This document shows positions 6,827 through 10,000 of a stretch of 10,000 nt of DNA, in pieces. The position numbers were made by a program, and so were the translations under genes. Numbering within the stretch: the first letter of the stretch is position 1; the number at the start of each line of letters is the position of its first letter. The notes below the pieces were generated by a model. The model had not been told where the DNA came from. It ran no database searches and saw nothing but the letters and a program-made list of their open reading frames with translations. The DNA comes from Nymphaea colorata (lineage: Eukaryota > Streptophyta > Magnoliopsida > Nymphaeales > Nymphaeaceae): the NCBI RefSeq assembly GCF_008831285.2, contig NC_045140.1:29576978-29586977 (forward strand), read 5' to 3'.

Positions 6827-7064
6827 TTTCAGCGTATAGCGCTTAGTCGTTCCTAGTCTTAGTCATTTTAGACTTAGGCATTTTTCCTTTGAGTAATTTG
6901 GGTTGAGTCTAGCGCGCACCTAGTGCAGCGGGCTGTGCTCCACGCCAAGGGGATTCGAACTTAACCCCTTTCACTTCAGAGCTGGGCAGGATAGCGCCCT
7001 CACTTGTAAATACAAATTGGATAGCGGAACCGGTCGGCTTGTGACCCGGTCCGAGTAGGCTTAG

Positions 7065-7113
7065 TATTTATTCTTTTGGATCTCTTTGTAAATCATGTTT
7101 TTTGAGAAATAAG
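7065..7113 (+). promoter_or_regulatory. AT-rich TATA-like and polyadenylation-like signals
   Basis: TATTTATT (7065-7072) could act as a TATA element. TTTGTAAAT (7085-7093) and AAATAAG (7107-7113) resemble plant far- and near-upstream polyadenylation elements. A C/T-rich tract follows. Both roles are usual in an LTR, but I cannot tell which applies, and neither transcription start nor cleavage site is provable from sequence. Confidence 0.35.
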
Positions 7114-7171
7114 AATTCATTTGCACGGTGTGGCTCTCTCTCCTCTCTCGAGGTTCTCTCTAGTCTCTCGC

Positions 7172-7195
7172 ATTCTCATTCTTCCGAATGAGAAT
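7172..7195 (+). other. Perfect 10-bp hairpin
   Basis: ATTCTCATTC (7172-7181) and GAATGAGAAT (7186-7195) are exact inverted repeats around a TTCC loop. The hairpin lies just after the C/T-rich tract and the polyadenylation-like signals. It could form in RNA or single-stranded DNA; its role is unknown. Confidence 0.5.
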
Positions 7196-7411
7196 CCGTC
7201 CCCTAGAGTGTGGACGAATACCCTTGGAGATCCGGCATCCGCGTAGATGAAGGCTCGAGGCTCAACGGCGCAAGGCAGGCCCTCCTCATCGGTGGTGTTC
7301 CTCCCGACGTGACCACGGCAAGCTCCCCCCCAACAGATCTGAATAAGGTTCACCCGGTGCCTTCTCTTCAACCACGGAAGAGTTGAAAGATCGGCTGAAT
7401 CATCGGGAAGA

Positions 7412-7434
7412 AGAAGGCTGCAAACCAGCCTTCT
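7412..7434 (+). other. Perfect 9-bp hairpin
   Basis: AGAAGGCTG (7412-7420) and CAGCCTTCT (7426-7434) are exact inverted repeats around CAAAC. It is not followed by a T-run, so it is not a bacterial-type terminator. Its role is unknown. Confidence 0.45.
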
Positions 7435-8085
7435 CAAGACGGCTCAATAAGGTTAGTACTTTGAATTTGGGTGAGTTTTGAATAGGCTTCGGTTGTTAGC
7501 ATTGGGCGCCTCACCTAGGGATCTAGACTTGTGCTCGGCATACCCGCGTGCTGGTTTAGTATAGTCCTACGGTGTCCCTCCCTCGGAGCAACCTTAGCCC
7601 TATTCGTCATCTCCCCAACTCTCGGCTACGACCTTGGCCAAAACGCACGCCCGATGTGTTAAGGAGTTCAAATCGGCTCCTTGGTGCTCTCGGGTGTCCC
7701 TGTACAAACAGAGGTCCAGCAAGCTTCCGGCACCCAAATCTGAAGATCCAGCCGGCAGACCAAGCCAGGACCATCACCATCGGAATCGCCATCAAGCAAA
7801 GATCAAGATAAGTAAATTCGGGCGTTTTCCACGGTAAGAAGCTATTCCGGTAATCAGCCGGAATTCTGTTCAAATCAGTTGCCGCTGCAATATCCGGCGA
7901 CCTCCATTGACCTTGGGGAAGAAGACGTCCTTGCCCCTTTCGCAATCAAAGGCCGCAGTAAACTGCAAGGGCACCGTAGTCATTCGGTCCAAACATTGGA
8001 ACCCTAGCCGCCGGCGCCTCCTCGTTCGAGCCTTCCACCTCGGACGTCAACTCTAAGGTAAGTCTCTCCCAACCCTTCATCCAGC

Positions 8086-8554
8086 CACGTGTCTCCATCC
8101 TAGACCCCTTCCGGATTCACTCCCCCACGTGTCAACCTCCGAGCGTCTCGACCCAATCAGTCTTCCTCGGATCACGCGCAGCCTGATTTGGCTAATTCCC
8201 TAGCCGTGTGTGATTCCTCCCTTCCATTCTCGTGTTCTTTTCTTCGTTGTGTCAACCCTAGTCGCAGCCCCTCCCAGCCGTCCATCATCCACGTGTCGCG
8301 CATCCAGCTCGTCACCTCGCCCTCAGCTGGCCCCACTGGTCCCTTGTGCGAGCGCCACCTCACCCGGCGCGACCTGGCCCTTCCGTGTTAACGCGCCCTT
8401 CACGTGCTAACGCCCTCCCCGCCAACGCGCTCCCTTGTGCAATTTTCGGCAACACCCAGCCGCAGCCACTTCTCCGTTGCCTCCTCCTCCAGCTCGTTAT
8501 CCCTAGCCGCCATTCCTTATCGCGTCCTCCCTTGACCCTCGATCTTGTCACGTG
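8086..8554 (+). promoter_or_regulatory. Cluster of five G-box/ABRE-like motifs
   Basis: CACGTG occurs at 8086, 8126, 8290, 8401 and 8549. Four of the five are followed by TC, giving ACGTGTC, an abscisic-acid response core; three of those read CCACGTGTC. bZIP and bHLH factors bind such sites in plant stress and light promoters. About 0.1 CACGTG would be expected by chance in this length at even base composition. Activity is inferred from motif content only. Confidence 0.5.
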
Positions 8555-8984
8555 TCATATATCCGACGCATTTCCTTGGCACGACCAGCCAAGACATTGA
8601 CCGAACCTAGCTAAGAAGCCTCTCACGCCCACCTCGAACCTAGGCTCCCCCTCCCTTGTTGACTTTGACCTAGACCTACGTTGACCGAACCCTAGTCTGC
8701 TTAGGAAGTCAACATAGCCTACTTCGTGACCGAACCTAGCTGACCCGAGCTTAACTCGAGTGTCCCTCCTTGACCTAGCTCACCCGGACCTATCATTCGG
8801 TCCATTAGTCAAACCTCCCTTAGTAGAAATCCTTGACCGCATCCGAGTCCGTAGCGACTCAATTTCTGTGAGCATAGGCTCGTCCTAGGCTAGCCAAGTT
8901 AACCTCCCTCTAGTTAGGTAACCCATCTTCCCCACCTAAGACACAAGATACCTCGGCCTACCCCAACCCCCAACCCGCTTGACT
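8532..8984 (+). promoter_or_regulatory. Cluster of ten W-box motifs
   Basis: TTGACC or TTGACT occurs on the plus strand at 8532, 8597, 8659, 8665, 8681, 8770, 8833 and 8979, and as AGTCAA (minus strand) at 8707 and 8807. W-boxes bind WRKY factors of plant defence and stress responses. Under 0.5 would be expected by chance in this length. Some lie in a degenerate repeat: the 15-mer TGACCGAACCTAGCT occurs at 8598-8612 and 8727-8741, with a near copy at 8682. Confidence 0.45.
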
Positions 8985-9177
8985 AGACCGACCACCTATA
9001 GAGCCTATCGCACCTAACCTACCCTCGGCCTTAGTTAGGATTAGGATCCCGCGCGGGTTAGCCTTGACGCTACCCCGTGCGAGGCCAGCGCCTTCAACAG
9101 CGCCTCGGCCCTGCCATCGTCGGCCAGATCCGACGCCCGTAGCCGAGCCACAACAGTGACAGGCAGGTCGGCTAGCC

Positions 9178-10000
9178 TTGCGGCTTTAGCCCCCCTCGTC
9201 ATCCAGATACCCTCCAGCAGCACCCACGCGACAGGCGGTCACGCTGTTAGCAGCACCCTTGGCTGCGCCTTCTGCCTCCCCGTGGCCGAGACCGATCGGC
9301 CACCCGCCTGACGTCCGGTCGACAGCCGTACCTCAGCTGCAGCCGACTAGTCCGCGCCCCTCCTGCAGCGCACGGCAACCCGACAGGTGACAGCAACGCC
9401 GGCCAGCCGCGACCCGCGACCAGCGTTCGGAAGCCGGCGGCTTACCTTGCGGCAGCAACCCCGCGGCCAGCGACGTCCTTGCAGCAGCAGCTCCGTGGAG
9501 GCTCACCTCAAGTGGTCTTCTGTACCGTTGCTGCAATACCCGGGGCTGTGTTTTCTCCCCGGGTTCTTCACTCGGTTAAGCCAAGCTCGGCTTGGCTGGT
9601 AACGCCCTTCTTCCCTCTTGTAGCACGGGCGGGTATTTGCTTTGTGTTCTAGGATCATCATCTAGTTTGTTTTTCCTTTACTGTTTTAGCCCGGGCTCAG
9701 TCCCACGTCCCCTACGCGGAACCTCGAAGGCACAAGTGCCAACGACACGGCCGCCACGGGACTTGTCCTACCTATTGGGTTCGGGTGTGGTTTGCTCGAT
9801 AGTTTGTGGTTTGTATGTGATTGTGAGTGAGTTGCGAGTGCTAAAGTGTATCGATCGCACTTTGTAAGGCCTCTCACCCCTTTCTAGTTTTTGTAGTAGG
9901 TTTTCCTAGATAGTTTTTTGGGAACCCAGCCGATTGTATACCTTGTCCTATCGGGTTTGCGCTGGGGTCCTATCCGGCTGGGTAGAGCATTGTATTAATT
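9178..10000 (+). repeat. 3' LTR segment repeating window positions 1-823
   Basis: The match to 1-823 is gap-free at 806 of 823 bases. Differences are 14 transitions and 3 transversions. Stretches 241-381 and 591-785 are identical in both copies. The small upstream ORF start at 579 is lost here, and the 16-base palindrome at 401-416 carries one mismatch here (9588). Confidence 0.97.

Larger units (their letters stand above)
6827..9177 (+). other. LTR body without recognisable genes
   Basis: No supported protein or RNA gene is seen in these 2.35 kb. Several frames stay open for 60-110 codons on either strand, but none resembles a known family and composition alone can explain them. Visible content includes a C/T-rich tract (7130-7170), perfect hairpins at 7172-7195 and 7412-7434, splice-donor-like sites (AAG|GTAAGT with the GT at 8058-8059), five CACGTG boxes (8086-8554), ten W-box hexamers (8532-8984) and a CCTAG-rich, C-rich stretch from about 8590 to 9020. 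By position this is the U3-like promoter part or an expanded LTR interior. Confidence 0.6.
1..10000 (+). mobile_element. Ty3/gypsy chromovirus LTR retrotransposon, internal 10 kb
   Basis: The order is LTR end, tRNA-Met PBS, gag, protease, RT, RNase H, integrase, chromodomain, PPT, LTR. RT before integrase defines Ty3/gypsy (Metaviridae), and the chromodomain after the integrase GPY/F module places it in the chromoviruses. There is no envelope-like frame. Both window ends fall inside LTRs, so target-site duplications and host flanks cannot be seen. By extrapolation from the 9177-base offset between repeats, the element would run from about 2.8 kb before the window to about 0.1 kb after it, roughly 12.9 kb in total. 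Lineage within the chromoviruses is unresolved. Confidence 0.95.
6403..10000 (+). repeat. 3' LTR, first ~3.6 kb
   Basis: The start is TGTTA right after the PPT, mirroring TAACA at the end of the 5' LTR, a 5-base terminal inverted repeat. The part from 9178 is confirmed as LTR by repetition of 1-823. The part from 6403 to 9177 is assigned by inference, because its 5' LTR partner lies outside the window. Applying the 9177 offset to the 5' LTR end predicts an end near 10102, giving an LTR of about 3.7 kb. It contains the end of the pol frame to 6826, an AT-rich signal region near 7065-7115, two hairpins, and clusters of G-box/ABRE and W-box motifs. Confidence 0.82.

Noticed and set aside
7117-7437. 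106-codon minus-strand frame in the LTR
   Set aside because: No recognisable motif or family; it overlaps a C/T-rich tract and the two hairpins. An open frame of this length can arise by composition.
7607-7945. 112-codon minus-strand frame in the LTR
   Set aside because: No family resemblance, with one stretch of hydrophobic residues only. Not enough to call a gene or a captured host fragment.
8590-9020. CRISPR array or satellite
   Set aside because: The repeated motifs are short, irregularly spaced and degenerate, with no constant repeat/spacer pattern.

Overview
The whole window lies inside one plant-type Ty3/gypsy (Metaviridae) LTR retrotransposon of the chromovirus branch; no flanking host DNA is visible. 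The host is probably a land plant. The primer-binding site matches the 3' end of plant initiator tRNA-Met, the Gag and Pol families are those of plant chromoviruses, and LTR differences concentrate at CpG, as expected for a methylated plant repeat. I cannot name the species, or the chromovirus lineage with confidence; the integrase and RNase H resemble Reina-like or related plant clades.

Layout: 1-925 is the 3' end of the 5' LTR, ending in TAACA. The PBS is at 928-940. A structured, mostly non-coding leader runs from 941 to 1496. Gag (524 aa from the first ATG) is 1497-3071. Pol begins at 3068 in an ATGA stop/start overlap and carries protease, reverse transcriptase, RNase H and integrase to an in-frame TAG at 5924-5926. 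After that stop the same frame stays open to 6826, encoding the integrase GPY/F module, a chromodomain and a long tail. A polypurine tract at 6390-6400 is followed at 6403 by TGTTA, the inverted match of TAACA, so the 3' LTR should start there and run past the window end. Positions 9178-10000 repeat positions 1-823 at about 98% identity without gaps.

If 6403 is the LTR start, each LTR is about 3.7 kb, the internal region about 5.5 kb and the element about 12.9 kb. The LTRs then make up more than half of it, and the last ~140 codons of the pol frame lie inside the 3' LTR.

Gag would form the particle and bind the RNA genome. Protease matures the polyproteins, RT/RNase H copies the genome from the tRNA-primed PBS and the PPT, and integrase with its chromodomain inserts the cDNA into modified chromatin. 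Catalytic residues of all four enzymes are present; the one clear lesion is the TAG inside the integrase C-terminal part.

Most notable observations: two stem-loops in the leader with the same bulge and loop but different, fully compensated stems; a cluster of five CACGTG boxes beside a cluster of ten W-box hexamers in the LTR; the pol frame running through the PPT into the LTR; and the gag/pol ATGA junction.
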